DNA of 64,000 bases, taken from assembly GCA_021234155.1 (NCBI GenBank), contig JAJEKV010000031.1:12195582-12259581 (forward strand). The letters are read 5' to 3'. A program made the position numbers and the translations under genes. The notes under the pieces are model-generated. The model was not told the origin of the DNA. It did not search any database and was given only the letters and a program-made list of their open reading frames with translations. Positions 44,101 to 56,639 of this stretch are shown piece after piece; positions within the stretch are counted from its first letter, which is position 1; the number at the start of each line of letters is the position of its first letter. The stretch is from Isoetes taiwanensis (taxonomy: Eukaryota > Streptophyta > Lycopodiopsida > Isoetales > Isoetaceae).

Positions 44101-47100
44101 AATTGCTTTACCATATATTGCTATACCAATCTTTTAGGAACGATGCTCCAGCATGTTAATAATCAATTAAATAATCAATGCCCATTGGTGTAGGTTCAAA
44201 ATTCATGTTCAAAGGGATGGTCCTCGCATTTGAAATTAAAACAACCAAATAAATCCAATGGTGATGAGCATGGAATTTATTTTGATCCCGGTAATAGGAG
44301 TTATGGGCAACAAATAAATGGACTGATCTTTCAAAGTCAAATATTTTCACACTATCGCCATGAGGCAATCCGCATCTCTTTAACATTGAAGCATTGTCAC
44401 GATAATCTAGTAAAACTGGTGACATTGTACCAGCTACGCAAATCTGGGATCGCTGGCAAGAGATAATGCATCTGTTGTTTGCAACAACGCCTTGCTTGCT
44501 TGCTTACTCAAAAAGGTGTCATAATTTGAACACAACAATAGCGTTGTTTTTTGTTTCTTGAGACAACTCATCCCCTCTAAATATAACCTATGAACACAAT
44601 TATGAATAAATGAGCTACATTCATGGATGATAAATGATATTACACAAAAACTGAGAAATGCCAGCGGCCGGGACCAAGCGAGGGGCACAAACACCATGAA
44701 TCATGTGGTTGGTACAACAATAGGCTGTTTACTGAATGTGAAGGGCTGACAAAATATAGAGGCATGATAAATGTAGCAGGCCCGACCAACCTAGCTAAAC
44801 ACCATAGACCATGTAGTTAGTACACAACAATATTTGTTGAGAATGTTATTACTGCAAATGAGGAATCGGGGGTCACCATATGAAGGTACATATTCACCTA
44901 GCAATAACATCCACAATGGAATACATTTGTGAACAAATGAGCATTACATCTTGAAGAAACTTAAGACATATATGAAAGTACACTTCTCTGCGAGAAGGCT
45001 ACACATATTAGTAACAAAATTTAGCGTCTACGCATTTGTATCTCATCTTTATCCGCAACTTTCTTCCTCTTACTTGGTATGAAAAAGACAAATCTGACGA
45101 GAAACCATAAACATGAGTAAAAGGAACAGATTTACATGTAGAGCAACAAATCATATATGCCTACATGTTAAAAAGCAGTTAATTGCAGTCTTTAATTTGC
45201 CGGCTCTAACGAATTACGTCTTGTAAAAAGAATGACCAAAGTCTTTTGTCGAGTCTCGGTAATATCTCGGGCTTCTCACCAGCAACAACTCTCTTTGCAA
45301 TGCACGTTTAAAGAGATTCTCCCTTAGTAATGACTCTCACCTTTTAACTATTTGAACCCAAGCCCGGATAAAGGCAGGTTTCTCCTTCTCGGTATCTCAC
45401 TTACAGCTGTGATTGACTCTGTATCTTCAACAGAGAAATACCACTTGTGGCCAAGATTTCCTCATGGGATTTACCCCAATCTTTCCTAATCACTACTGCG
45501 ATTTGCCCCAAAACTTCTGCCACTACAAAACCTTGCGAATGCCATTTGCAAACCATGAACAAAATATAATAAAGAGATATAAGATTGAAACAACCGTGGC
45601 GAGAGAGGTCCACCAATCTTGTATAGCAGATTTATTGCTCCACATGCAGGCGGCAAAAGCAGGGGAAATGCAAAGAACACAGCGTATTCCGAGTTAGAAA
45701 CCTTACAGGAAAATAATCACGAAATGCCGGAAATAGAAACCACGCATGCCTTTTAGGTGAAGCAGGATTACGGGTGGGATTTTTTTGGATCTTGAGTTCT
45801 TTATAGCTTTCTATTACGGCGGGCTGCTTCAGCGGGAAAAAAAGTGAATGAGAAGCTTCTTTTTGAACGGAATAGCTTCTTTTGAACTTGATTTGCCGCA
45901 GATGGCCATCCTGAAAGCAATTTCATAAAATTACATACCTTGCGCCTGGTGGAGTGCATAACATTGCTCTCAATAAAAATCCTTTGCAATATATCACCTC
46001 AAAAATAAGGTCGACTTTGCAGAAACCACCGACAGTACGACAATGAACTTCAAAAGTGAAGGTGTTGCCTAAACCAAGAATATTTTATTTACCAAGATGA
46101 AAGCTCTGAGAATGCAAATTTTACGATACAACCAGTATTGCGTGACTTTAGAAACCTTTCCCACTTCAAAATGTCACCAACCTTTTCTTGCAAAACCTAC
46201 ACAAAAAGCGATCCTTACATTAAAAGCACAACAATATTGCTTTGGGGAGTGTTTAGTTTTCCTTCAAGCCGGAGAGGCACAAGCATTCATTCTCTTATCT
46301 AGAGATGCCGGGAGGCAGAGAAAGTGGAGAAAACTTGAAGGATTTTGTGCAAAAGAATAAAGAATAACTCTGAAGATGAAATTTGTATTTGCACCATACC
46401 ATCATCTATTACCTCAATGGCTCTATCAGCCGAGCACAATATCTCAGTGGCGCCATTCTTCTTGCCTCAAAAGGAAAGCGGCCTCACAAAATGATAAGTC
46501 AAGCCGGGATTACCTGATCTAATGGTTACTTTCGTAAAAAGAAACAAAACAAAGACAAGCGTCTTTCAAAACACCTCATGTCTTTCGAATAAGTAGGAAA
46601 GCAGAAGGACCATTTTTGGAATTAAATATACTTATTGAGAAAGAACTTCCGACGCTCAATATTGGCTCCAGAAGCTTTAAAACCACATTCTTTAATCGCT
46701 AGATTATTTCCATATAATGCGCAACATTTTCGATGATTATGCAAAGAGCTTGAGCAGCAGCATCCCAACTAAAGGGTGCACGGCCCGGTGACAGCAAATC
46801 GTTGTCATTCGACTTTTGTATTCCATTACTGCTGAGAAAGAATTTCGGTTTTAGCTTAACTGGTGAAGGAAGCTGAGCATATATAATAGTAGCGAGAGAT
46901 TGTATACGCTGCCCGAAGATTCTTGAAGATTTGCTTCAACTTAGAGAGCTCCTTCACATCGAATTGTGGAAATACATTCTGAAACAGAACTGAAGCGATG
47001 CGACAACGATATAAGCGGCGGGGATAAACCTAATAATATTTCATTGATCACGGTAAAGGAGCCAAAGACCGGTTAATGATGCGAGAAAAATGGGCGAGAA

Positions 47101-50100
47101 AGAAATTACTCACCGACGAATTAACACGACGAGAGATAGATCGCCAAAGGCGGCTATCGCCAGCTACTATGAAATAGCCAAAGCGCCGCTTAGACCTTCT
47201 CGGCCCAGGAAACGGCACTGCCACCGGAAGTTGTTGCCTACTCAGCCCAGAAAATGGAAATCACGACCATGGGAAAAATCAAACATGAAGAAAATCTTTG
47301 GATCATACTGCCAGATCACCGCCCACGATTATAGCAAATTTGTTCATCAAGCTTGCTTCGTATCATTAATTTTATGTCGGCCAAAATCTCCTTGCAGTTA
47401 TTCATGTAGGGGAAAGGGGCAGCGTCGAGGAAAATACGAGGTTTTTAGCGGGAAATGCGACCTACGAAGCAAGAATGTAGCAGCCCGGGAAAAATCAGCA
47501 AAAGAACCCAGAAACTTTTTAAGTAAGTAGATTGGAAGAACATGGCAACATGTGGCAATGGAACATTCCGGTCGACTGGACAGTCGCGACTTGCAAGCTT
47601 GAAAGGGCTTGCCAGTATAAATCTCAAAGTGGCCTCGCTCATGTGATTTTGAGATGACTCCTTTCCTTGCTCATTAAAAGTACGTTAAGCAGCTCATATT
47701 ATTTTGAGATGACTCTTTTTCCCTTCCCAAATGACTCTTTTCGCAATGCACATTAATAAGCTTTATATATATGCTTTTTTTATTTTGAATTCGTAAAAGT
47801 TTTATTTGAGCTTCAATTTAGGTGTGTGTTTCTCTGTAAAATTTTATGCTTTAGAGCGATTTGGAAGACTTTCCATTCCATTAGGAAATCTCTTAATTAT
47901 CTTTAGCAAGTCAGTAAGTAAAGAGATTTTGATTATATCAATTTACAAATATCGTCTTATTAGGAATGACACGAAGAATTGCCAAAAGATCTTTGGGATA
48001 GTCATAAATCTCCATTTTGGTTATCATCTGATGGTCGACACGGATATTATTGGATTGATCTGAGTTAGGCTTGGGAATCTCCGCGTTAGTATGGAGTAGA
48101 TGTTGGCTTTTTTGTTGAGGTGTCTCTTTAGTCTGAATCCCTATATGCATGAACAAAAAGATATGGATTTATTTGATTTATTACTGGCTGGATGAAGGGA
48201 AGGTATTAATTAGGATAAAATCTCGTATGGCGTGTAGTGGAGGGTCTAGTTTTGACAAAAGAAACTAGAGGACCATCATGAAGGTTTGGATAGATTCTAT
48301 GATCCAGTATGTATATGCTTATGTGTTTTGTATTTTATATGGGAAAAGATCATCAATATTTTAAGAAAATAAAGAGGCATATAGGGTAGTATTGGAACAT
48401 CCTTTATCAAGTATATTGCGTTTTATTCAAGTTTTCTTTGTTAGTCGTCTGCGAAATGATACATTGTTTGCAGTCGGTGGACACAAACATTTTCAATCAA
48501 AATCATGAGAAATGCACTTTCGGGCAAAAGGAAGTGAAACTTCGGGGCAAAATCGGCACCAATGGCTTCCGACATTCTTGGGGCATTCCTCAAACCAAAC
48601 AAATGGGTTCCATTTGTCGCCTGAGACCCAGTTCGAAGTAATTCTTGTGTACGTAAAGCTTTGGCCAGAAGCATGTCACGGATGATAAAAGATTTACGTT
48701 GCTTACGATTAAAGAAAATGTAGGTCTCTTTTGGGCCCATGAATATTCAAAAAATACCGTCGGACTTTTAAGTTAGCCAATAAGAATGTGATCCATTTTG
48801 TTTTATAATGCATACTATTGGCCAAAAGTTTTTCTTTAGCTCTTGTGAAGGTTAGCATCCACATGGCATAATTTGTATGGTTACATCTCTAATACCAAAT
48901 TAATGTTTTTGGTTATTGGGCCCATAATCTTGTTCAATATCTTACCTTCGAATCTGAAATATTTTATCGAAATGTGTAACCGAAGTAGAGGCTAGGCCCA
49001 TTAAAATTTTAGAATGTCGTGTTCATGGTTTAGGGTTCGTCCACTTTTGGCTGCTCCGGCATCTCACATTGCATTTTTTCCTAATGGGTACTGGCGATGA
49101 TTTCTTGATCAATCCGATGCCCATTTGGCGATTTCACTTACTGGCAATTTCAACATTCAATTGATCCAGGTGCTCATGTTTTCTTGATCCGATGAATGCA
49201 TATACCATTCATTTTTGCTTCTATTGATCAAATTCCATTTGTTTTAGATCATGTCAATGCACCGGTCGAGAACGAAATAGTTATATTAAGAACGCAAAGA
49301 CTCTGGTGGAGAATGGATGCGATTTGAAGTTTGTTTACATTTGGTTCATGGATTACCATGCAACCTAAAACTTCAGTGAGAGCATGCCAAAGGCAATTAA
49401 ATGATCCTCATTACCCATTGAAAAGTAGTGTCAAAAAAATTTATTTATGGCCACAAGGCATAGCCGGTCATGGAGATCCTTGTGGGCACGTTTATGGCAG
49501 CGCTAAGGCTATGGCAAAGGAAAAAAGAAAATAATACGAAGAAGACCTTCATTTAAATTACACTTGAAGTAAATTATTTATGCTTGATTTTATTGACAAC
49601 TGTTTTAGAAAAGTCTAACAAATTATTAGCTTCAAGTATATCATTAAAGCCAGGGAAGGCAATATTTGAAGATTATACATTTTGAGTTACTGCGAAAGAA
49701 GGCATTTGGTTCCTCGGTTATCATTATACCGCATAGGCAGGGGTGTTGGTAAACTAATTGAAGTTGATCCCCTTCTAGCCAGATTTAATGAGAGTTTGAG
49801 ATTAATACGGATACTTAGGCGCTCTTACTAGCATACAAGAACAACTTGGAAGGAATTTTTACAAGACATTGATAGAAAGAGGCGTTAGATGTGGTAAGCT
49901 TTTTCCTACCTATAAGTGTGTTCTCTTTCTTGTTGAATGAGTCCTACGTTGAAGAGCATTACAAATGCGTGTCGATTAAACCATCTAGTGAGACATTGGA
50001 AAGTCTAATTTCCAACAAATGGAAAGAAGAAAGGAACTCCGCATTATTTGGCTTGTGAAGTTGGTCTACATAGGATGATACCATTGCTTTTAGGTAAACT

Positions 50101-51045
50101 TTTTGAAGGTATCATTTCTTGCGACCTTTTGCCTTGTAACAACTTCGACTTTCTTCCACGGATATAGAATATCAGCGGGGAGAATCTTTCTTGTTGGAAA
50201 TTGACGTATAAGTCACTTAAGTATCCATGAGAAAGCGTGTGAGTGGATGCAAAGTCACGAGCAACTAAATTGAGATCACGAGATGAGTGGTTTCAAACCA
50301 TAAATAGGGTTGTTTGATAAGTTGTAGAAGGTTGCATGACAAGGGTGTATGACAAGTTGTATGAAATAGAGTGCCTATGAGAAGCGATGGCGTGAGCCCG
50401 AATAGAGCTTGATCATGATATTTCTCATATGTGATTCCAGCTTAAATGATTGGGTTAAAATTATGTTAACCTAGTGTCGAAAGGTTGCAAGAAGTTGACA
50501 TAAAATAAGGAAATATAATTCAATGGTTAGAGATGATTTGTAAAACTAGGCATGTGGGATATTTGATGAAGTCTTATTTCCTAATAGTTATTCTGTGTGG
50601 GATATATGAGCATGATTAATGAGCTTCAGTTGGAAAGTATGAGTCCCTTAGCTTAGCGGAATTGCCTTATATATGAATGGATCACGCGCTAAGGGCCATT
50701 ACATAGAAGAATTAAAGTACGTTTGAGATGAAGTCTTGATTGTTTGGTCAAAGGTTGCTACGATGGTCGGGTCAATGCAGATGAATAGTGAAACTATTGG
50801 CCATTTAATTTCTTAAAGTTCAATGGTTTATTGACCTTATCAATAGTTGAAGTTGACCTTCAGGAATTGCATGCTATACTATTGTTGAAAGATAGTTGCT
50901 TGCATATACATGATCTAGAGATGAGTTGACCATGTGTGGCTCTCCACTAGATTATGAATAGCGTATTATATGCTCAAAGTGTGTTGGGAAAAATAAATCT
51001 TGCACTGAACTTGCGTAGTTGTTAACTCCTTCTTACTTTCATCAT
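44101..51045. other. Long stretch without a recognisable gene
   Basis: About 7 kb of mostly AT-rich sequence. Open frames (up to 146 codons at 47,090-47,530 and 99 codons on the minus strand at 48,740-48,441) are unsupported by motifs. Part of it is probably the body of the Helitron-like element, and the final ~0.8 kb should be the 5' LTR of the decayed copia element, with a possible TGTTGGAAATT start near 50,193. I could not find a matching second LTR. Confidence 0.4.
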
Positions 51046-51057
51046 TGGTATCGAGCC
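51046..51057 (+). promoter_or_regulatory. Primer binding site of a decayed copia element
   Basis: TGGTATCGAGCC, a one-base variant of the tRNA-Met primer site, about 430 bp upstream of gag-like sequence on the same strand. It marks the inner edge of a 5' LTR. Confidence 0.7.
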
Positions 51058-51469
51058 AAGTTCAATCATGTCCTACTTGATTTGGAGCAAGGTTTGCTCA
51101 ACGGTATAGAAGTCTGCAAGGGGACGAGGTTCGGATATGGAAGGGATGCCATGATGCATGTCACGGATGTAGGAACCTGCAGGGAAGTAGTTGATCCAAA
51201 TAGCCAAATACTAGGCTGATGCGACAAGAGCGACCTCTGAGGGTCGGTGGTTGGGTGTTGATGGGCAACAAGCTGGAAGCTGGGGCGGTCTTGAGGCTTC
51301 GAGGGGAGCAGGAGCTCCCGAGGTCTGGCAGACTCGAGGGGAACAAGCTTGCTTGGGCGCTGCGGAGGAGTAGCGGTCACGGGGAGGAACAAATCCTTGC
51401 AAGCAAAAATTAAAAGCCCAAAAGGGATCATAACTTGTAAGAGTAGAAGTCACTTACGTTTGAAATTAA

Positions 51470-53480
51470 AAGATCTCTCAGTCAAGGGACATGTGGGGAA
51501 ATTTCTTCTTAAGCATTATGAGGAAAAGAAACATCTTCCACAAATAGATCTATTGGAAAATGAGCTAAGAAATCTAAAAAACTTAGAGAGGAAGAAGATG
51601 TATCAGGAATTCTTTAAGGGGTTGACAACGATTGAATGGCGATCTAGAAGTCTTTGGGGTTGCCATATGCAGGGAAGAGTCGAGAATGCTATAAATTTCA
51701 AGGAGCCATAGCGAGAAAAATGAGACCTTATCATTGATAGAAACACAAACAAAAGTAGAAAGAGAGGTTATGCTTAGAAGCTGAATGGGAGCAAAAAGAA
51801 GGTATTAAAGAATAAAAGCCAAAATGGGAAACGGATATTATCTTTGAAAAAGAGAGGAAAAATAATCTGCTACCAACTGTCATGAAGCGGGGAGCCTTGT
51901 ATAAAAGTGAATGCCCTAAACTCAAAAAGAATTTAATTGCTATATAAGCTGTGGGGGTTAGAAGTCATCTTTGCATCAAAAGTGTCCCACACTGCAAAAT
52001 TGTAAGCCCGGAAACTTCTAGAGGAAGGGTGAATCCGGTGGAAGGTCTGGCGAAGGTAGAAGGCGGTCGAGAAGCCATGAGAGAGCATTCATTGCTCAAG
52101 AACAAAAGTCAAAACTAAGCGACTGAGAAGATGAAGATGAGGTATTAAATGATTTTCGCGGTTATTGTGAGAATATGGGTACTAATTAATACGATCATTT
52201 TAATAGTTGATTAAAGATTTGAAAGAATCATTAGTAAGGATCTTGAACTCTTGAAAAAAATTCACAAGCTGCAAAATCGAAAAATTCAAAGTTGGAAATG
52301 AGGGCTTTACAAGATATTGAAGGTAGTGCAACTGCGGTTAGAAGACTTAAGTGGAAATATCATAAATATAGAAAGGATGTTTGTGTGTGTTCCGATATAA
52401 TTAAAAATCTTATTTGATTAAGTCAATTGTGTGACTTAGGTTATGGAAGTAACATTTGAAGGTGAGCAATGTAATATTTTTCTCAAAGATGAATTGAAGT
52501 TTATAGCGAGTTGGAAATTTGTTTGAGTTAAACAATCTTGTACATTGTGGTGTGAATGCCATATCGAGGAAGTTGATGAATCCTACAGCATATGATTAGC
52601 TCCTACGAGATTATAAGGAAATTAAGTGTTACACAAACAATTCGATACATTATTATGACAATAAAATCAATAGGTGTTGTGAAGGTGTGTGCATGGGAAG
52701 TTGCCTGGTGCATTTACAAAGGACAATCTAAGACTCACATCAAGTGCGGAATTAGTGCATGCTTGATTTGTGTGGCCCATTGAATGTAGAGGAAGAGGAA
52801 ACAAAGATATTTTTATAGCACTACTGATGACCATAGCGAAAATGCAAAATATATTGCTTGGGAAAGAAATCACATGCATAGTACTGAAATAATATGTAAG
52901 CGAGAAATGGAAAGAGAAAGCTTGGTCATAAACTTAAATGTATCAGATCGGTAGGATAGAGGAGGAATATCTATGCAAAGTTTAAAACATTACGCGTACA
53001 CATGGTATTAAAGACAATTAACATGCGGTACACTCCTCAGCGGAATGGAGTTTGAAAAGAAACGGGACACTTATGGATCTTGTGAGATACATGCTAAAAA
53101 GAAAGTGGGCGCAAATTATCTTTGGGTGGAAGCTTTACTGGCCATGGAAATTCGAATAACACGCCTACATCAGCCTAGATGGGAACATACCAAATGTTGT
53201 ATGGAACTTGAGATGCCAAGGTAGACTATGAAATACAAGGTATATGGTTGTTTGGTATACACCCATGTCCCTTGAGGGATTAGAGAAAGAATTGGACAAT
53301 AGATCTGAGATAGGGTTTTGGTTGGATATGACAATGAAGCTAAGGGATATAGAGTGTACAATCACGAAACAAAATTGTATGATCATTCGAGATGTCTTAT
53401 TTAATGAAGGGTATTATACAAGCCATGGTACAAAAGGAATAAGAATGAGTATGCAGGGAAAAGGTACTCATTTCAATTAG
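51470..53480 (+). pseudogene. Decayed Ty1/copia gag-pol
   Basis: Gag UBN2 signature FLLKHYEEKKHLPQIDLLEN (about 51,500-51,560). Later, across frames, the integrase landmark YTPQRNGV (53,027-53,050; usually TPQQNGV), then MLKRKW-like text, LWVEALLAME and DGNIPNVVWN (about 53,170-53,205), and the post-integrase stretch LDNRSEIGFWLD ... NCMIIRDVLFNEG (53,295-53,410). These are in copia order and plus orientation. RT and RNase H are not recognisable in 53,480-54,500. Many stops and a much more decayed state than the 11.8-kb element indicate an old copy. Confidence 0.75.
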
Positions 53481-54607
53481 TGCAAGTTAATGTTCATTTC
53501 TAGCACTATCGATAAGAAAGCGGTGAACATGATGGTGTTGTTTGTCATTAAAGAGAGCCTAACTCATGAGATGTTAAAATGAGAATTACATTGCCATAAA
53601 GTGCACATGATGTAGTGGTTTTTTCACGAAAAAACATTTAGGTGACAACATGACAATGGAAGGCAGAGGCGGAATCACAGTGTTAATGGCTGTTAGGCTA
53701 GCTGATTTTTATACATTTATTCCTAATTTCGAAGCTTGTGAATGCTTGTGTTTAACTGAATATTTTGGGAAGTTGGCATAGGAATAGGTGATAGAGGTAG
53801 AAGGAGTATGATTGTGCAACTCTATATGCGGCTCTAGCAAATTTCATTCCATCAGACCTCCCGAAAGAACTAACTTGGAGCTCAAGTGGCACATATGAAC
53901 TTCACATGTTTGTCATAATTCTTTGGTTTGGGGAAATGTCGCAGTGTCTACATTGCTAGAATAGGCGATGGTCATACCGAATTAAAACCTATATAGATCT
54001 TGGCTATGTTGAGGAAGTTTGTTGAAAGCCTGTTTTTAGAAGGGAGATCATGAGTGGAAATCGAGATATCATTAACATTGGAATAACTTCTTTGTCAATC
54101 TTGAGAGCCTAACAACAAAAGAAAAAGGTAGACTTTTATATTTTAAAATGCACTAGAACAAAGCATGTTATAGAAAGCATACAAAAAGGATCCTTGGGGG
54201 CAAAAAGTTTGTGAGTAGGAATGAAGTAGTTATTCTTTGGAAAATACAAGTTAATTAATGAGTAACTTATTGTAGTGCTAGAACATGAGCAGTCGGTGTA
54301 TACAACCATTTGGTTTGGTACATTGGTACGATATGACCCAGTTGAGGGAACAACTCGTTTGAGCTCCACGACATTGTGGAAGACCATATTATGGATAGCT
54401 TGCATAAAAGCACATCCATTTATGCTCAGAAGTTTTAGAGTCCTAAAGGAAATGAAATTTCGAAAGGAAAAGAAAGAAATCAAAACTAAAAGCGACAAAG
54501 GCAAAGATGCTTTGTGATTAAAGCTGTAAATTATAGAAACCATAGTATGGGTGTGTGAACCATATTGTAAATTGTAAAATCATATTATAAATTTGTAGAG
54601 GATCAAA
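53481..54607. other. Probable remainder of the decayed copia element; no motif identified
   Basis: Position suggests RT/RNase H remnants but no catalytic motif is readable. A G-rich stretch AGCGAGGGGG further on (54,709-54,718) could be its purine tract; this is speculation. Confidence 0.3.
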
Positions 54608-54696
54608 TTTGTTGATCAAATGTGGTTGTCATAATGAAATATGTAAACAAAACTTATATTCATGGACTTGGAATGTTTGAGCAATCATATCATAAA
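54608..54696 (+). repeat. Dispersed direct repeat, copy 1 (~85 bp)
   Basis: TTTGTTGATCAAAT..GGTT...CATAAT...ATATGTAAACAAAACTTATA, then TTCATGGACTTGGAATGTTT and GAGCAATCATATCA, recurs at 56,523-56,606 with few differences. Confidence 0.9.
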
Positions 54697-54869
54697 TATG
54701 TAGCACAATAGCGAGGGGGTTAGTTTTAGATTTTATCACCTTTTTCACATGGTTTTTCTATGATTTACGTTGTTGTATTAAGTTGAGGTGTACTAAATGG
54801 TATTTCCTAGAGTGCATACTTATGGAAGCGGATTGATTTTCGTTGGTTGGAACAATAGGGTTGTTGGTC

Positions 54870-55030
54870 TGCACATGCATGTGCATGTGTATGTGCATGT
54901 GTGCGTATTGCATGTATATGCATGTGCATGTGTATTGTTGCAAAGTGCAAGTGCAAGTGCAAGTGCAAGTGCAGGAGTGCATGTGCATGTGCATGTGCAT
55001 GTGTGTGCATGTGTGTGCATGGCATGCATG
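54870..55030. repeat. Compound microsatellite (GTGCAT)n / (GTGCAA)n
   Basis: Runs of CATGTG and GTGCAT flank five GTGCAA units (54,945-54,973) and end in palindromic CATGCATGCC. Alternating purine-pyrimidine composition. Cys/Met/His-repeat open frames on both strands are by-products. Confidence 0.9.
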
Positions 55031-56340
55031 CCCTCTTGTTGATTCTTATTCTTGGAATTGGATTTACATTACTACCGCGAGATGGATTTTTGCTCACACT
55101 TACAAAGGTATTTGTTTTTTAATGTTTCTTGATTAGCATAATGTTTTCTTTTACAAGGTATTGGTTTCTGATTCTCTGATGTAGTCTTGCAAAATCCCCT
55201 TTTGTTTCCTTCCTAATATTTCTTTGCAATTCAAGTTTAGGCCCTCTGTTTCCTTCCAACTCTTGGATATTCACATTTCCGGATTCCATATGACCGATAG
55301 CACTACTTCAATCAACAAATGGATTCTTATGCACTGGCGGTGATTATTCCGCGCCCTTTTCCATATCCATAAATGGAGTCAAAGCGGTGGCCACAAAGAA
55401 TGCATTTATATTGTAGGTTTGGGAACTTTAATCGAACCATAAGGTGAATCATGCATTACCTTTAAGCTAGAGATGGAGCATCAAAATCATATGGATTGAT
55501 AAACAATGGTGTCAAATTTAGTAGAAAGAGAAATAGTTGTAGCGGAGTATTAACAATATGTAGCATAAATAGCGGGGGTTTTCTTTGTGTTGCAAACTTT
55601 ATGACTTTGAATAGTAGGATCAATGCTCTATCTTTATGGTAACTTTTACTTATGTTCTATTTATTTTATTGTGATCAAATTCAAAAGCTTTCTACGGTGA
55701 TGAAAGCCTCAAATGAATTACAGTTTTTCACAGTGCGATTCTAAATTTTTTTTTTGTCACAGGGGGGTGGCCTCTAAGGAGCTTAGAAGGGAGCAAAAAT
55801 TTTGGCAACACAAATGCATTAACATCCGACATATAAAAATTAAGTCTAACATATAACAGCAAACATGTAACGTTGACATTAACAACTTGACATATAGCTT
55901 TACCATTGTTGACATGTTAGTGCTTACAACCATTGGGTCCAACACATTTAAATTAAAATCCTTATAAACCTTGCTGGTTTTGGGTGGCATATATTCCTGC
56001 GGGGGTGACGTAGAGGCGGTGAGCCCTCCCTTAGTATATTTTTGCGTGCGAAATCAACACCATATAGTATTCCACTTGAAATCTTCTGGGTGACTGCCGA
56101 GAATCTTGTTACTCTGATATAGCAAATTTTGGCCTTACATACCCACAAGCGAGGAACTTTTCACGATGCGGTGTAGATTAAGGAATAAGGGGGTGAATAT
56201 GCCTATCCAACGACTCGTTGCGGGAATTACTTAGTGTGAATATGCACCCAAACCAAAAGTAAGGGGATTTTAATTTAAATAAACAAACAAATGTAAGCAA
56301 ACAGAAATGTAAGCAAATGGTAACCAAACGAAACTTTTAT
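55031..56340. other. No recognisable gene
   Basis: AT-rich. ATATGTAGCATAAATAGCGGGGG near 55,557 resembles ATATGTAGCACAATAGCGAGGGGG near 54,697, suggesting that part of one repeat family occurs twice. Otherwise nothing. Confidence 0.45.
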
Positions 56341-56522
56341 ATGTAAACAATCATATGTAAACAGTCATGTGCTATCCTTATGTAAACAATCATATTGCTA
56401 TGCATTATTGCTATCATATTGCTATCATATGTTTGAGCAATCGCCTTTATCACATAAATATACAAAAACATTTGATCACATTTTGATCAAAAATATACAA
56501 AATGATCACATTTGTATCTCAA
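56341..56522. repeat. Short-period AT-rich repeats
   Basis: Many copies of CATATGTAAACA/ATCATATTGCTAT and AAATATACAAAA(A/T)G units. Confidence 0.7.
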
Positions 56523-56606
56523 ATTTGTTGATCAAATTGGTTTTCATAATATGTAAACAAAACTTATATTCATGGACTTGGAATGTTTGAGCAATCATAT
56601 CACTTA
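56523..56606 (+). repeat. Dispersed direct repeat, copy 2
   Basis: Matches 54,608-54,696, same orientation, 1.9 kb away. Confidence 0.9.
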
Positions 56607-56639
56607 TATTCATATGTAAACCTTTCTATTACATAAATA

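Noticed and set aside
47090-47530. 146-codon open frame as a novel gene
   Set aside because: Basic, low-information composition, no signal or domain, no promoter or polyadenylation context.
53761-54540. RNase H or RT of the decayed copia element
   Set aside because: No catalytic motif could be read in any frame, so only position suggests it.
54758-55136. His/Met- and Cys/Met-repeat proteins on both strands
   Set aside because: Pure translation of the GTGCAT/GTGCAA microsatellite; all six frames stay open for that reason.
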